DNA of 64,000 nt from an uncultured Pelagibacteraceae bacterium (GCA_902622545.1 CACNQD010000002.1:1-64000), one strand, 5' to 3'; shown: positions 1 through 6,349, counted from the first letter of the stretch. Made by a program: numbers and translations. The notes: generated by a model not told the origin, from the sequence alone.

Positions 1-159
1 CCTGTTATGAAAAATAGAATTTATAAGAAACATCCAAACTGCAATGCTGTTGCCAATGATGTAATGAAGAACGGAATTTTATTAGGTTGTCATCAGGGTA
101 TGAATATTAAAGATTTAAATTATATATGCTCTACATTTAAAAAATTTATTAAATTATGA
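1..159 (+). CDS. DegT/DnrJ/EryC1-type aminotransferase, C-terminal fragment
   Basis: Reading frame 1 is open from the first base to a TGA at 157-159 and gives the last 52 residues of a protein. The tail contains 'GILLGCHQGM' followed by 'YICSTFKKFIKL', which resembles the extreme C-terminus of PLP-dependent sugar aminotransferases and dehydrases of the DegT/RfbH family. The family assignment rests on this short tail and on the neighbour. The stop overlaps the start of the rfbC-type epimerase by 4 bases (ATGA), so the two are translationally coupled and probably belong to one nucleotide-sugar pathway. The catalytic lysine region lies outside the window. Confidence 0.55.
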   Translation, partial: PVMKNRIYKKHPNCNAVANDVMKNGILLGCHQGMNIKDLNYICSTFKKFIKL

Positions 160-680
160 AAGTAAAAAAAACAAAATTTAAAGGCTTATTAATTTATAAA
201 AAAAAATCTTTTAACGATAATCGAGGTTATTTTAGAGAATTATTTCTTGAAAAAAATTTTAAAACTAAGTTTCCTTTTGATGCAATGTCATACTCAAAAA
301 AAAATGTTTTAAGAGGTTTGCATTTACAAAGAAAAAATCCTCAAGCAAAGTTAATAACTGTTCTTAGTGGCAAAATATATGATGTTAGTGTTGATTGTAG
401 AAAAACGTCTAAAACTTTTGGAAAGTATTTTTCAATTATTTTGTCAGAAAAGAATAATAAATCATTGTTAATTCCAGCTGGTTTTGCACATGGTTTCTAT
501 GCATTAACTGATAATGTGGTATTACTATATAAGTCTTCAAAATATAGACATTCAAAATCTGAAACAGGAATAAAATGGAACGATAAAGATTTAAAAATAA
601 AATGGCCAACAAAAAAAATGATAATGTCTCAAAAAGATAAAAAGAATATAAGTTTTAAAGATTTTAAAAGATTAATTTAA
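156..680 (+). CDS. rfbC: dTDP-4-dehydrorhamnose 3,5-epimerase family protein
   Basis: The 174-residue protein has the compact cupin length of RmlC-type epimerases (about 180). It shows the family hallmarks 'RGLHLQ' (with the catalytic-base histidine), 'GKIYDVSVDCRK', 'IPAGFAHGFYAL' and 'GIKWNDKDLKIKWP'. Known members epimerise C3 and C5 of 4-keto-6-deoxy sugar nucleotides in the cytoplasm. The gene overlaps the end of a sugar aminotransferase/dehydrase-like gene by 4 bases, so the product is likely a deoxy- or amino-sugar for the cell surface. The exact substrate (dTDP- or CDP-linked) cannot be read from the sequence. It is convergent with the next gene, 2 bases away. Confidence 0.88.
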   Translation: MKVKKTKFKGLLIYKKKSFNDNRGYFRELFLEKNFKTKFPFDAMSYSKKNVLRGLHLQRKNPQAKLITVLSGKIYDVSVDCRKTSKTFGKYFSIILSEKNNKSLLIPAGFAHGFYALTDNVVLLYKSSKYRHSKSETGIKWNDKDLKIKWPTKKMIMSQKDKKNISFKDFKRLI

Positions 681-682
681 TA

Positions 683-1081
683 TTAAATAGATTTTTTTAA
701 AGCTTCATAAATTAAATCTTCAGTTGTTTCCCCAAGACTTCTATAAATTTCGTTATTATTTTTAAATATTAAAAGTGTAGTTTGAAATTTTACATTTAAC
801 AAATTAGCTATATCTTTATTTGTTACATCAAATGAAAAATATTCAATATTATCAAATTTAATATCAAATAGTTTTCCATCATTTTTGGCATTATTTAAAA
901 CTTTCATCTGACTAGCGCATGAAGAGCAATATTTTATCCAAGAACTTACTATTACAATCTTTCCTTCTGATTGAGCTTTGTCAAACAACTTTTTATTAAA
1001 AGTAGTCTCTTTTTCCATAGAGATTGACGGATTTATTATAAAAAGTTGGACAATAAATAATAATATGAATTTTTTAAACAT
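683..1081 (-). CDS. Secreted thioredoxin-fold protein with CxxC
   Basis: The 132-residue protein starts with a hydrophobic signal peptide ('KFILLFIVQLFIINPSIS') and is probably periplasmic. A redox motif 'YCSSCASQM' sits near residue 52, at the position of a thioredoxin active site after a beta strand ('IVIVSSWIKY'). The C-terminal half has the expected 'FQTTLLIFKNNNEI' strand and a GE turn. The length fits a single thioredoxin domain like the C-terminal domain of DsbD. It diverges from a cupredoxin-like gene, which fits a role in periplasmic thiol or copper redox work. The substrate is unknown. Confidence 0.7.
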   Translation of the reverse strand: MFKKFILLFIVQLFIINPSISMEKETTFNKKLFDKAQSEGKIVIVSSWIKYCSSCASQMKVLNNAKNDGKLFDIKFDNIEYFSFDVTNKDIANLLNVKFQTTLLIFKNNNEIYRSLGETTEDLIYEALKKSI

Positions 1082-1168
1082 TATTAATAATCCCTAAATT
1101 TCGTAAAATTACAATGTGTCAAAAAAACTTCTTTTAAGTTATTATTTTTTAATTAAATTGTTAAGATT

Positions 1169-1672
1169 ATGTTTAGATTATTACTAACAATTGTCTTTAT
1201 ACTAATTTCATACAACTCATATGCTGATAAAAATATGATGATTGGTTCCTTAGGTAAGTCTGAAGAAGTTGACCGTACAATTAAAGTTATGATGTATGAT
1301 AATTATTATGAGCCAAGTAGCTTTAACATAAAATCTGGTGAAACGATTAAATTTGAAATTGTTAATGCTGGAGAGTTGGTTCATGAATTTAACATAGCTA
1401 ATGCTATGATGCACAAAAAACATCAGCCAGAAATGGAAAAAATGGTTGAAAACGAAATTTTACTAGCTGATTCAATTGACAAAGAAAAAATGAAAAAAAT
1501 GGCAAAAATAGACAAGTCAATGGGTCATTCACATAGTAATAGTGTGTTACTTGAGCCGAATGAAAAAGGTGACATTGTTTGGAAGTTTGAAAATGCAATG
1601 AACATTGAAATTGCATGCAATGTTCCAGGTCATTATCAAATTGGCATGATTGCTAAAGTTGATATAAAATAA
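1169..1672 (+). CDS. Cupredoxin-like copper-binding protein, periplasmic
   Basis: The protein has 167 residues with a short signal peptide ending near 'SYNSYA'. The core matches blue-copper folds: 'YEPSSFNIKSGETIKFEIVN', a ligand His in 'ELVHEFNI', and the C-terminal loop 'CNVPGHYQIGM', which supplies Cys, His and Met ligands. A Met/His-rich insert (residues about 75-130, with 'AMMHKKHQPEM' and 'SMGHSHS') could bind extra copper. The gene lies 3 bases upstream of a DUF4396-type membrane protein, a pairing that suggests copper handling at the inner membrane. It could be an electron carrier or a copper-storage protein; the sequence does not decide. Confidence 0.8.
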   Translation: MFRLLLTIVFILISYNSYADKNMMIGSLGKSEEVDRTIKVMMYDNYYEPSSFNIKSGETIKFEIVNAGELVHEFNIANAMMHKKHQPEMEKMVENEILLADSIDKEKMKKMAKIDKSMGHSHSNSVLLEPNEKGDIVWKFENAMNIEIACNVPGHYQIGMIAKVDIK

Positions 1673-1675
1673 TTA

Positions 1676-2122
1676 ATGCAAAAATCATCAGTATCTAGTT
1701 TCCATTGGGCATGCAAGCACACTTGGAATAGAAGCGCAAAAAACACTGCATGGTGTTTGCTTGGATGTTCAATAGGAGATTTTGGAACAATTTTATTTTT
1801 TCAGCTAACAAAAATTCCTTTTCCTGTATTAGGGATAATGACATTGGCAATAATAAATGGATTAATTACAAGTATAATACTTGAAACAATAATTTTAATG
1901 AAACAAAAATTAAGTTTTTCAAAAGCTTTAAATACTGCAATCGGAATGAGTTTTATTTCAATGATAAGCATGGAAATTGCGATGAATGCTACTGACTACT
2001 ATCTTACTGGTGGTGCAATACTAACTTGGTGGGTAATACCAATAATGTTGACGGTGGGTTTTCTGACACCTTGGCCATACAATTATTGGAGATTAAAAAA
2101 ATATAATATTTCTTGTCATTAA
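1676..2122 (+). CDS. DUF4396-type integral membrane protein
   Basis: The 148-residue protein has about four hydrophobic segments. It starts with 'SSFHWACKHTWNRSAKNTAWCLLGCSIGDFG', which carries Cys/His residues typical of the DUF4396 family, and it has Met-rich helices ('MSFISMISMEIAMNA'). DUF4396 members have no established reaction but often sit beside copper or cupredoxin genes, as here (3 bases after the cupredoxin-like gene). A copper or metal role is an inference from this context. It ends 2 bases before the 3' end of the convergent tRNA-Met. Confidence 0.65.
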   Translation: MQKSSVSSFHWACKHTWNRSAKNTAWCLLGCSIGDFGTILFFQLTKIPFPVLGIMTLAIINGLITSIILETIILMKQKLSFSKALNTAIGMSFISMISMEIAMNATDYYLTGGAILTWWVIPIMLTVGFLTPWPYNYWRLKKYNISCH

Positions 2123-2124
2123 TT

Positions 2125-2201
2125 TGGTAGCGGGAAGTGGGATCGAACCACTGACCTCGGGCTTATGAGTCCCGCGCTCTAACCAACTGAGCTACCCCGC
2201 C
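2125..2201 (-). tRNA. tRNA-Met (CAT anticodon), complete copy
   Basis: On the minus strand a 77-nt cloverleaf folds with GGCGGGG pairing to TCCCGCT (two G-U pairs), D-arm GCTC/GAGC, anticodon loop CTCATAA, T-arm AGTGG/CCACT with loop TTCGATC, and an encoded CCA at 2125-2127. The anticodon stem (CGGGA/GCCCG) has an A-G mismatch at the loop-closing pair 31-39, where related tRNAs usually have A-T. Elongator Met is the most likely identity; tRNA-Ile2 with a modified CAT anticodon is the alternative. Bases 2139-2209 are repeated exactly at 4794-4864. Confidence 0.88.
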
Positions 2202-2209
2202 ATTAAATT
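2139..2209. repeat. 71-bp direct repeat, left copy (tRNA-Met body)
   Basis: This segment is identical over 71 bases to 4794-4864. It covers the first 63 nt of the tRNA plus 8 bases upstream. Beyond it the upstream flanks remain similar for roughly another 40-50 bases but with changes. To the left the two copies diverge completely, inside the T-arm of the tRNA. Confidence 0.95.
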
Positions 2210-2217
2210 ATCGTTGA

Positions 2218-2245
2218 TATATACTACTTATTTTTTTTCATTCAA
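2218..2245 (-). promoter_or_regulatory. Promoter of the complete tRNA-Met copy
   Basis: On the minus strand a -35 TTGAAT (2240-2245) and a -10 TATATA (2218-2223) are separated by 16 bases, with the -10 ending about 16 bases before the tRNA 5' end at 2201. The same arrangement (TTGAAA, 16 bases, TATAAA) precedes the truncated copy at 4873-4900. This shows that the upstream region was duplicated together with the tRNA. Confidence 0.6.
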
Positions 2246-2284
2246 ACAAGAAATTAAGAAATTGCGTTTAATAAGGGTTTCTCT

Positions 2285-2304
2285 GTGGACCACCAGTGGA
2301 CCAA
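2285..2304. repeat. Island repeat R1 (terminal, degenerate)
   Basis: It contains GTGGACCACCAGTGGACCAA followed by an extra TTGGACCA (2307-2314) and an inverted TGGTCCA (2322-2328). It closes the gene array on the side of the complete tRNA. It lacks the ATATCTATTTTTT tail seen in R2-R4. The rest of the gap 2246-2356 holds no other gene that I can see. Confidence 0.8.
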
Positions 2305-2356
2305 AATTGGACCAAAAATTCTGGTCCATGGGACGCCCGTGTGTGAAAGACTTTTT

Positions 2357-2746
2357 TTATGTAATTAAAAAGATATTAATTAAATAAATTGCACATAATA
2401 AAATTAAAATTCCAATTATTGCAGGTAATAATGCCTCTGTATTTTTTTGTTTTCTTTTAAGAATGGTCTCTGGTTTTAAATTTCCGTCTTTCACATACTT
2501 GACCTCTGCTTTCATTGACGAAAAGCTGACAATAAAGATAGATAAAGGAAAAATTATAATTAAATAAAATACTGATAAATTAGTTAAATAAATAAATCCA
2601 ATGGAAATCCACCATAAAATAGAAATTTTAAAATTAACAGGACCCCATGACTTTTCACCACCCATTTGTTTAGGCTTAAAAACAACACCAACTGTCCAAG
2701 TTATTGTTATAAATAATATTATTCCCCATAATATTAGATTTATCAT
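2357..2746 (-). CDS. Small multi-pass membrane protein, island gene A
   Basis: The 129-residue protein has about four hydrophobic helices: near residues 3-22, 42-55, 58-77 and 107-128. A conserved-looking loop 'KPKQMGGEKSWGPVNFK' follows helix 1, and a charged loop 'KYVKDGNLKPETILKRKQ' precedes the last helix. I do not recognise a family. The ATG follows island repeat R2 by about 8 bases with no clear ribosome-binding site. The gene is the last in the array in the direction of transcription. Base composition is similar to that of its neighbours. Confidence 0.6.
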   Translation of the reverse strand: MINLILWGIILFITITWTVGVVFKPKQMGGEKSWGPVNFKISILWWISIGFIYLTNLSVFYLIIIFPLSIFIVSFSSMKAEVKYVKDGNLKPETILKRKQKNTEALLPAIIGILILLCAIYLINIFLIT

Positions 2747-2754
2747 AAAAATAC

Positions 2755-2794
2755 TTTATCAGCGGACCACCAGTGGACCAATATCTATTTTTTT
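2755..2794. repeat. Island repeat R2
   Basis: The core reads ATCAGCGGACCACCAGTGGA followed by CCAATATCTATTTTTTT. It lies between the start of gene A (2746) and the stop of gene B. The TAG stop of gene B (2785-2787) is inside the repeat tail. One base (C for T) differs from R3-R5 in the first heptamer. Confidence 0.9.
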
Positions 2795-2952
2795 ATAGTC
2801 CAACCATTCTTTTCTAGTGCTTTTATCAGATTTTTAAGCATCTCATCTCTTGATGTTTTTTTATCACCTATTTTTTCAAAAAATATAGGTTCTAATCCCC
2901 TATCCTTTTTTGATTTAAAATAGTCTTTAATTGATTGTATTATTAGTTTCAT
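2785..2952 (-). CDS. Small charged protein, island gene B (55 residues)
   Basis: On the minus strand an ATG at 2952 is preceded by AAAGGAGG, the best ribosome-binding site in the island. The frame runs 55 codons to a TAG inside repeat R2. The product is mostly helical and Lys-rich ('MKLIIQSIKDYFKSKKDRG', 'EMLKNLIKALEKNGWTIKK') with no membrane segment. It has no recognised family. It shares a repeat-delimited block with gene C, with 75 bases between that gene's stop and this start. Confidence 0.55.
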   Translation of the reverse strand: MKLIIQSIKDYFKSKKDRGLEPIFFEKIGDKKTSRDEMLKNLIKALEKNGWTIKK

Positions 2953-3027
2953 TTGCCTCCTTTAGCGTTGTGTTTAAAGTCCCAGCAAGTAGAGTTATTT
3001 TCTAAATCAGGACTAATAATTTATATT

Positions 3028-3777
3028 CTATTTATTTTTATTTTTCAATTTTTTTTGAGCGGAATTAACCACGTACTTAAAGGTTGCAGTGAATTCTGCA
3101 GCAAATTTTGTTTGAAGTTGAATTAATTTTGTTTCGGAGTATGTTTTATCTTCTTTCCCCATTGAGGCTATTTCTTTAGTTAATTTTTTAAATTGTTTAT
3201 TATCTTTTTCAATGATTTCTTGAGGATACTTCTCAATTATTTTGTTCATATCCGCAATACCCGTCGGCTTCATATCCTGAATATTTGTCCCAAAATTTGC
3301 AAGATACATATAGCTAGTGTTGCAAGCGTTAAATATTTTTTTATCTTTAATTCCCATTAAAACTGCTTGTTTTATGATAGCGCTTTTAATTTCCTTCAAA
3401 GGATATTTTAAAAATTTTTTGTTATAAAAAGTATTTTGATCATATTTTTCACCATTCTCTAACCTTGCCTTTCCCTCAAGTATGTCTGCCCAATAATTTA
3501 TCCTTAATCTATCTTTCTCACCTATTAATTTTGAACCATCATTTGAGCTATTAGTTTTCGCTGATGATTTATTAAAAAAATTAAAAATTGCATCAATTAT
3601 ACCTAATAAGATGAAAGCTATTGGAACTGTAACTACAATTATTAATAACAGAGATCCAAGATTTGACGAAAGAGGCATTTTTTTCCAAACTTCAAATTGA
3701 TAACCGCCTGGAAACATCCAAATGAAGAGGGCTACCCAAAGAGTTAGAAAAATTATCGCTTTAGTTCTAGGTGTCAT
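3028..3777 (-). CDS. Membrane-anchored protein with helical domain, island gene C
   Basis: The protein has 249 residues. Two transmembrane helices lie in the N-terminal third (about residues 7-24 and 38-66). They are followed by a Ser/Asn linker and a soluble, largely helical domain (about 85-249) that ends in a Lys-rich tail ('AQKKLKNKNK'). No catalytic motif or family was recognised. The start codon is about 18 bases past repeat R3, the same position as in the other array genes. It is followed by the 55-residue gene B without a repeat between them. Confidence 0.6.
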   Translation of the reverse strand: MTPRTKAIIFLTLWVALFIWMFPGGYQFEVWKKMPLSSNLGSLLLIIVVTVPIAFILLGIIDAIFNFFNKSSAKTNSSNDGSKLIGEKDRLRINYWADILEGKARLENGEKYDQNTFYNKKFLKYPLKEIKSAIIKQAVLMGIKDKKIFNACNTSYMYLANFGTNIQDMKPTGIADMNKIIEKYPQEIIEKDNKQFKKLTKEIASMGKEDKTYSETKLIQLQTKFAAEFTATFKYVVNSAQKKLKNKNK

Positions 3778-3794
3778 TTATAAAAACTGATCTT

Positions 3795-3830
3795 ATCAGT
3801 GGACTACCAGTGGACCAATATCTATTTTTT
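3795..3830. repeat. Island repeat R3
   Basis: The core is ATCAGTGGACTACCAGTGGA plus CCAATATCTATTTTTT. It differs from the consensus by one base (ACT for ACC). It separates gene D (stop at 3834) from gene C (start at 3777). The unit can fold as TGGnCCA arms flanking a CCAC/GTGG stem. Confidence 0.9.
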
Positions 3831-3833
3831 GAT

Positions 3834-4067
3834 TTAAAAACCTAAAAATTCCATAATCCAAATAATTGCACCAATATAATAATAAAATAAAAGCAACATT
3901 ATTGGATATCCGCAGAGAGAAATTTTCCATTCTGGCCAACCTCTTTTTTTTTCTAGATAATTGCCTACTTTCTCAAATGGATTTTCAAGAATCTTGAAGA
4001 AAACTAACCAGATAGCACCACCAATTGCTCCCCCAATAATACTTCCAACCACAAAATCTAAAATCAT
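3834..4067 (-). CDS. Small membrane protein, island gene D
   Basis: The 77-residue protein has two hydrophobic helices. The first is glycine-rich ('VVGSIIGGAIGGAIWLVFF'), the second is near residues 50-75. Between them is a short basic loop ('NYLEKKRGWPEWKIS'). The GxxxG pattern suggests helix packing or oligomerisation. No family was recognised. The whole gene lies between repeats R4 and R3, so it is the clearest single-gene block of the array. Confidence 0.55.
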   Translation of the reverse strand: MILDFVVGSIIGGAIGGAIWLVFFKILENPFEKVGNYLEKKRGWPEWKISLCGYPIMLLLFYYYIGAIIWIMEFLGF

Positions 4068-4086
4068 TTTTAATTAAAACTATATT

Positions 4087-4122
4087 ATCAGTGGACCCCC
4101 AGTGGACCAATATCTATTTTTT
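4087..4122. repeat. Island repeat R4
   Basis: The core is ATCAGTGGACCCCCAGTGGA plus CCAATATCTATTTTTT, with one base changed (CCC for CAC). The TAG stop of gene E (4114-4116) lies in the repeat tail, exactly as the stop of gene B lies in R2. The repeat therefore supplies the end of the upstream reading frame. Confidence 0.9.
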
Positions 4123-4722
4123 GAAGTCTTTATTTTTATAAATGAAGATAATCGTTATTATATTTATCAAAACCCATAATGATTTTTCATTTAGATAAAT
4201 AGGTATAAGCGGGTTATATAAGAGTGCAAAAAAACCAAAAATCCAAGGTTTCACATCATTCTTTTTTTTATAGTAGTTATAAGCATAATACACTGCGGAA
4301 ACGCATACGATCGTTCTAGTTAACATATAAAATCCTATTGGAAGTGGAAAAATAGAAATTGCTAAAATTCCTATCGGAACTATCCAAAATATATCTGTAT
4401 CTTTTCTTTTTTTTCTTTGCTCTTTCATTTTTTTATTTGAATAATCAAATGCAGTTAATCCAAATTTTTCTAATTTCCTAAAGTTTTTGGTATTAAATAT
4501 TAAACCTAAGTACTTAGCAGAAATTCTTATTAAAAATTTGATTAATCTAACTATAGGAATTCCAACCATGATAATTGGAATAATTGAAAGTGGATAAGTT
4601 ATATAAACAAATTTCTCATAACCATTAAAAATTAAAGCTAATCTTATTCCTGTTAGAAAAATTGAAAATACAATTGCAAAAAATATTAAAAATAGACTTC
4701 CTCTATTAGTTAAAAACTTCAT
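4114..4722 (-). CDS. Multi-pass membrane protein, island gene E
   Basis: The protein has about 202 residues from the ATG at 4722 ('MKFLTNRGSLFLIFFA'). The frame stays open upstream to a TTG inside repeat R5, but those 12 codons are repeat sequence, so I reject the longer start. Five to six hydrophobic segments surround a basic cytoplasmic loop ('NKKMKEQRKKRKDTD'). No family was recognised. It is the first gene of the array behind the promoter of the truncated tRNA copy, with repeat R5 in its leader. Confidence 0.6.
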   Translation of the reverse strand: MKFLTNRGSLFLIFFAIVFSIFLTGIRLALIFNGYEKFVYITYPLSIIPIIMVGIPIVRLIKFLIRISAKYLGLIFNTKNFRKLEKFGLTAFDYSNKKMKEQRKKRKDTDIFWIVPIGILAISIFPLPIGFYMLTRTIVCVSAVYYAYNYYKKKNDVKPWIFGFFALLYNPLIPIYLNEKSLWVLINIITIIFIYKNKDFKK

Positions 4723-4734
4723 TAAAACTACTTT

Positions 4735-4762
4735 ATCAGTGGACCACCAGTGGACCAATATT
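4735..4762. repeat. Island repeat R5
   Basis: The core ATCAGTGGACCACCAGTGGA plus CCAATATT lies 31 bases from the truncated tRNA copy. It is the first repeat of the array. Its tail departs from the others (AATGTTT instead of CTATTTTTT), as expected for a boundary unit. Confidence 0.9.
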
Positions 4763-4793
4763 AATGTTTGCTTAAATTAATTAGGAAAACTAG

Positions 4794-4856
4794 GGGATCG
4801 AACCACTGACCTCGGGCTTATGAGTCCCGCGCTCTAACCAACTGAGCTACCCCGCC
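4794..4856 (-). pseudogene. tRNA-Met copy truncated in the T-arm
   Basis: The first 63 nt of the tRNA are identical to the complete copy (2139-2201), including the unusual A31-G39 pair. After GATCCC the sequence changes to CTAGTTTTCC, so the 3' T-stem strand and the 3' acceptor strand are lost and there is no CCA. It cannot form a mature tRNA. Its promoter appears intact, so it may still be transcribed leftward into the island. Confidence 0.85.
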
Positions 4857-4864
4857 ATTAAATT
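4794..4864. repeat. 71-bp direct repeat, right copy
   Basis: This is an exact match to 2139-2209. Together the two copies bound the island. The break point in the T-loop/T-stem is a common crossover position for tRNA-targeting integrases. Confidence 0.95.
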
Positions 4865-4872
4865 CACACTGA

Positions 4873-4900
4873 TTTATACTACTTTTATTTTTTGTTTCAA
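4873..4900 (-). promoter_or_regulatory. Promoter of the truncated tRNA-Met copy
   Basis: On the minus strand -35 TTGAAA (4895-4900) and -10 TATAAA (4873-4878) have a 16-base spacer. It is at least as close to consensus as the promoter of the complete copy. Because the tRNA behind it is broken, it may now serve as the promoter of the five island genes, all of which point the same way. Confidence 0.6.
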
Positions 4901-4908
4901 ATAAGAAA

Positions 4909-5895
4909 TTACAATTTTTTTTTACTTAGCACATATTTTGCTAGGATTTCTGTTGTAAGATTTTGTTTAGTAAAATTTAATAATTCATTTTTAATTTCTA
5001 ATACATTGGAGTTTGTTTTCATAAATGAGTTAGCATTCTTATCTTTAAGCATATTTGGAATATAAGAGAATATTTTTTTAAAAGATAAAAATTTTTTCTT
5101 ATAAATTTTAAAGGGAGAATAAAGTGACAAAACTTTATGAAAATTGGAATATATTTCTGATAGTCTTTCCTTAGGTAATGTTTTAAGTATTAATTTGGGG
5201 CAATCTTTTATATTAAAAAATAAAGGAATACAGCCATTCATCAAAATTTCGTAATGCCTCAAACAATCCCAGCCTAATTTTTTGTTTGTAATTGCAAAAA
5301 TACTGTTTGAATACATGTTATAATATGTTTTTTCATCGTCATATATATAAGTGCTGAGTCGACCAGGAACTAATGGTGCCAGTAAATTAGTAGGTTTTTC
5401 ATTAATATTTTTTAATATTTTCTCTTTTGGTATTGCAAAACTTATAGGTATTACATTATTTCTATCTTCTAATAATTCTCTCTTAAAATATAAACCTGAT
5501 TTAGTATATCTTTCATCAATAATATTATCATCCTCTCCATCTATAAAGATAACTTTGTTATTGTATTTGATAACATCATCAACAAACTGATCTGATCTCC
5601 TTATAGAACCGTATATTATAAGATCAAAATATTTTTCTTGTATTTTTTTTTGTATATCGGTTCTATCGATTGAATTATAACCTTTTAATGTACTATTAAT
5701 TGTAAAACCTTTACCCCATATTTTATTTATATCATATTTTCTATTGTTGATTTCATCAGAGTACATGTACCAACAACCTGGATAGTCTATTACTTCAGAC
5801 CCATAAAGTTGTCTTAAGCCATGTAGTAAAAGATCACTCATAAAATCATTTATATGTGTTTGATTACCCTCTGATCGTATAAGTAAAATTTTCAT
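4909..5895 (-). CDS. Glycosyltransferase-like protein
   Basis: The 328-residue cytoplasmic protein starts 'MKILLIRSEGNQTHINDF'. The N-terminal part looks like a Rossmann half ('FDLIIYGSIRRSDQFVDDV', 'KVIFIDGEDD'). The C-terminal part holds 'GWDCLRHYEILMNGCIPLFF', the acceptor/nucleotide-sugar region typical of exostosin-like and related GT-B transferases. A surface-sugar role fits the nucleotide-sugar genes at the left edge of the window, now separated from it by the tRNA island. Donor and acceptor are unknown. Its 3' end abuts the promoter of the truncated tRNA copy. Confidence 0.55.
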   Translation of the reverse strand: MKILLIRSEGNQTHINDFMSDLLLHGLRQLYGSEVIDYPGCWYMYSDEINNRKYDINKIWGKGFTINSTLKGYNSIDRTDIQKKIQEKYFDLIIYGSIRRSDQFVDDVIKYNNKVIFIDGEDDNIIDERYTKSGLYFKRELLEDRNNVIPISFAIPKEKILKNINEKPTNLLAPLVPGRLSTYIYDDEKTYYNMYSNSIFAITNKKLGWDCLRHYEILMNGCIPLFFNIKDCPKLILKTLPKERLSEIYSNFHKVLSLYSPFKIYKKKFLSFKKIFSYIPNMLKDKNANSFMKTNSNVLEIKNELLNFTKQNLTTEILAKYVLSKKKL

Positions 5896-5929
5896 AAATA
5901 ATTTTAAGATTAGTATTATATTTAAACAA

Positions 5930-6349
5930 TTAATTGTTTAATAATTTTTTTTTTGCTTTTTCAAACTCGTATCCACTTAAAGCTCCACTTTTATACAAAT
6001 CATTTAGTGCCGCTAATTGTTTTTCTGTATTAAGGCATAACCAATTAGAAGAAGGATCAAACATTGGTGTTAATGTAGCTTTTCCAGAGACTAAGTCTAT
6101 TTGCCACTCTCTTATACTTTTCTCATCATCAACACTTATTATGTTTAAATTATTTTTATCTAATTTAATTTTTTGAAAAAAAAGCCAAATATTTGGTGAC
6201 ATCTCTTCTTTCGCAAAATTTTTTCCATAAACGATGAATGCCTTATTTTTTGTTAAAAGATTTTCACAGGTAAAAGAGTCCAGATTCGCATAAGCATTAT
6301 TATGATTAATAGTTATGAATATCGATAAAATAAAAAATAATTTTTTCAC
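5930..6349 (-). CDS. Secreted protein with C-terminal SHOCT-like motif
   Basis: The 139-residue protein begins at a GTG (6349) that shares its G with the stop of the upstream transporter gene (TAGTG), so the two are coupled. A signal peptide ('KKLFFILSIFITINHNNAYA') precedes a small soluble domain. The last 30 residues ('LAALNDLYKSGALSGYEFEKA') match the SHOCT motif, a short helical oligomerisation or interaction module. Function is unknown. The pairing with a BASS-type transporter suggests a periplasmic accessory role, but this is a guess. Confidence 0.6.
   Translation of the reverse strand: MKKLFFILSIFITINHNNAYANLDSFTCENLLTKNKAFIVYGKNFAKEEMSPNIWLFFQKIKLDKNNLNIISVDDEKSIREWQIDLVSGKATLTPMFDPSSNWLCLNTEKQLAALNDLYKSGALSGYEFEKAKKKLLNN

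Larger units (their letters stand above)
2139..4793. mobile_element. 2.65-kb tRNA-Met-bounded island with repeat-separated genes
   Basis: The island is flanked by a complete tRNA-Met copy and a copy truncated inside the T-arm, with exact 71-bp direct repeats. This is the geometry left by site-specific integration at a tRNA. It holds five minus-strand genes (129, 55, 249, 77 and about 202 residues) and five copies of a hairpin-prone repeat. I see no integrase, transposase or phage structural gene, so mobility would need a recombinase from elsewhere. None of the proteins was recognised. A tandem duplication followed by gene gain is the alternative origin. Confidence 0.7.

Noticed and set aside
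4723..4758. Longer start for island gene E at TTG 4758
   Set aside because: The 12 added codons are translated repeat sequence, and the ATG at 4722 is in the same position relative to the repeat as in the other island genes.
2285..4762. Integron attC sites
   Set aside because: The repeats separate genes as attC sites do, but they lack the conserved GTTRRRY/RYYYAAC boxes and the usual 57-141 base length, and no integron integrase is present. I treat them as a distinct repeat family.
2285..4762. CRISPR array
   Set aside because: The repeats are separated by 250-1000 bases that contain genes, not by regular short spacers, and there are no cas genes.
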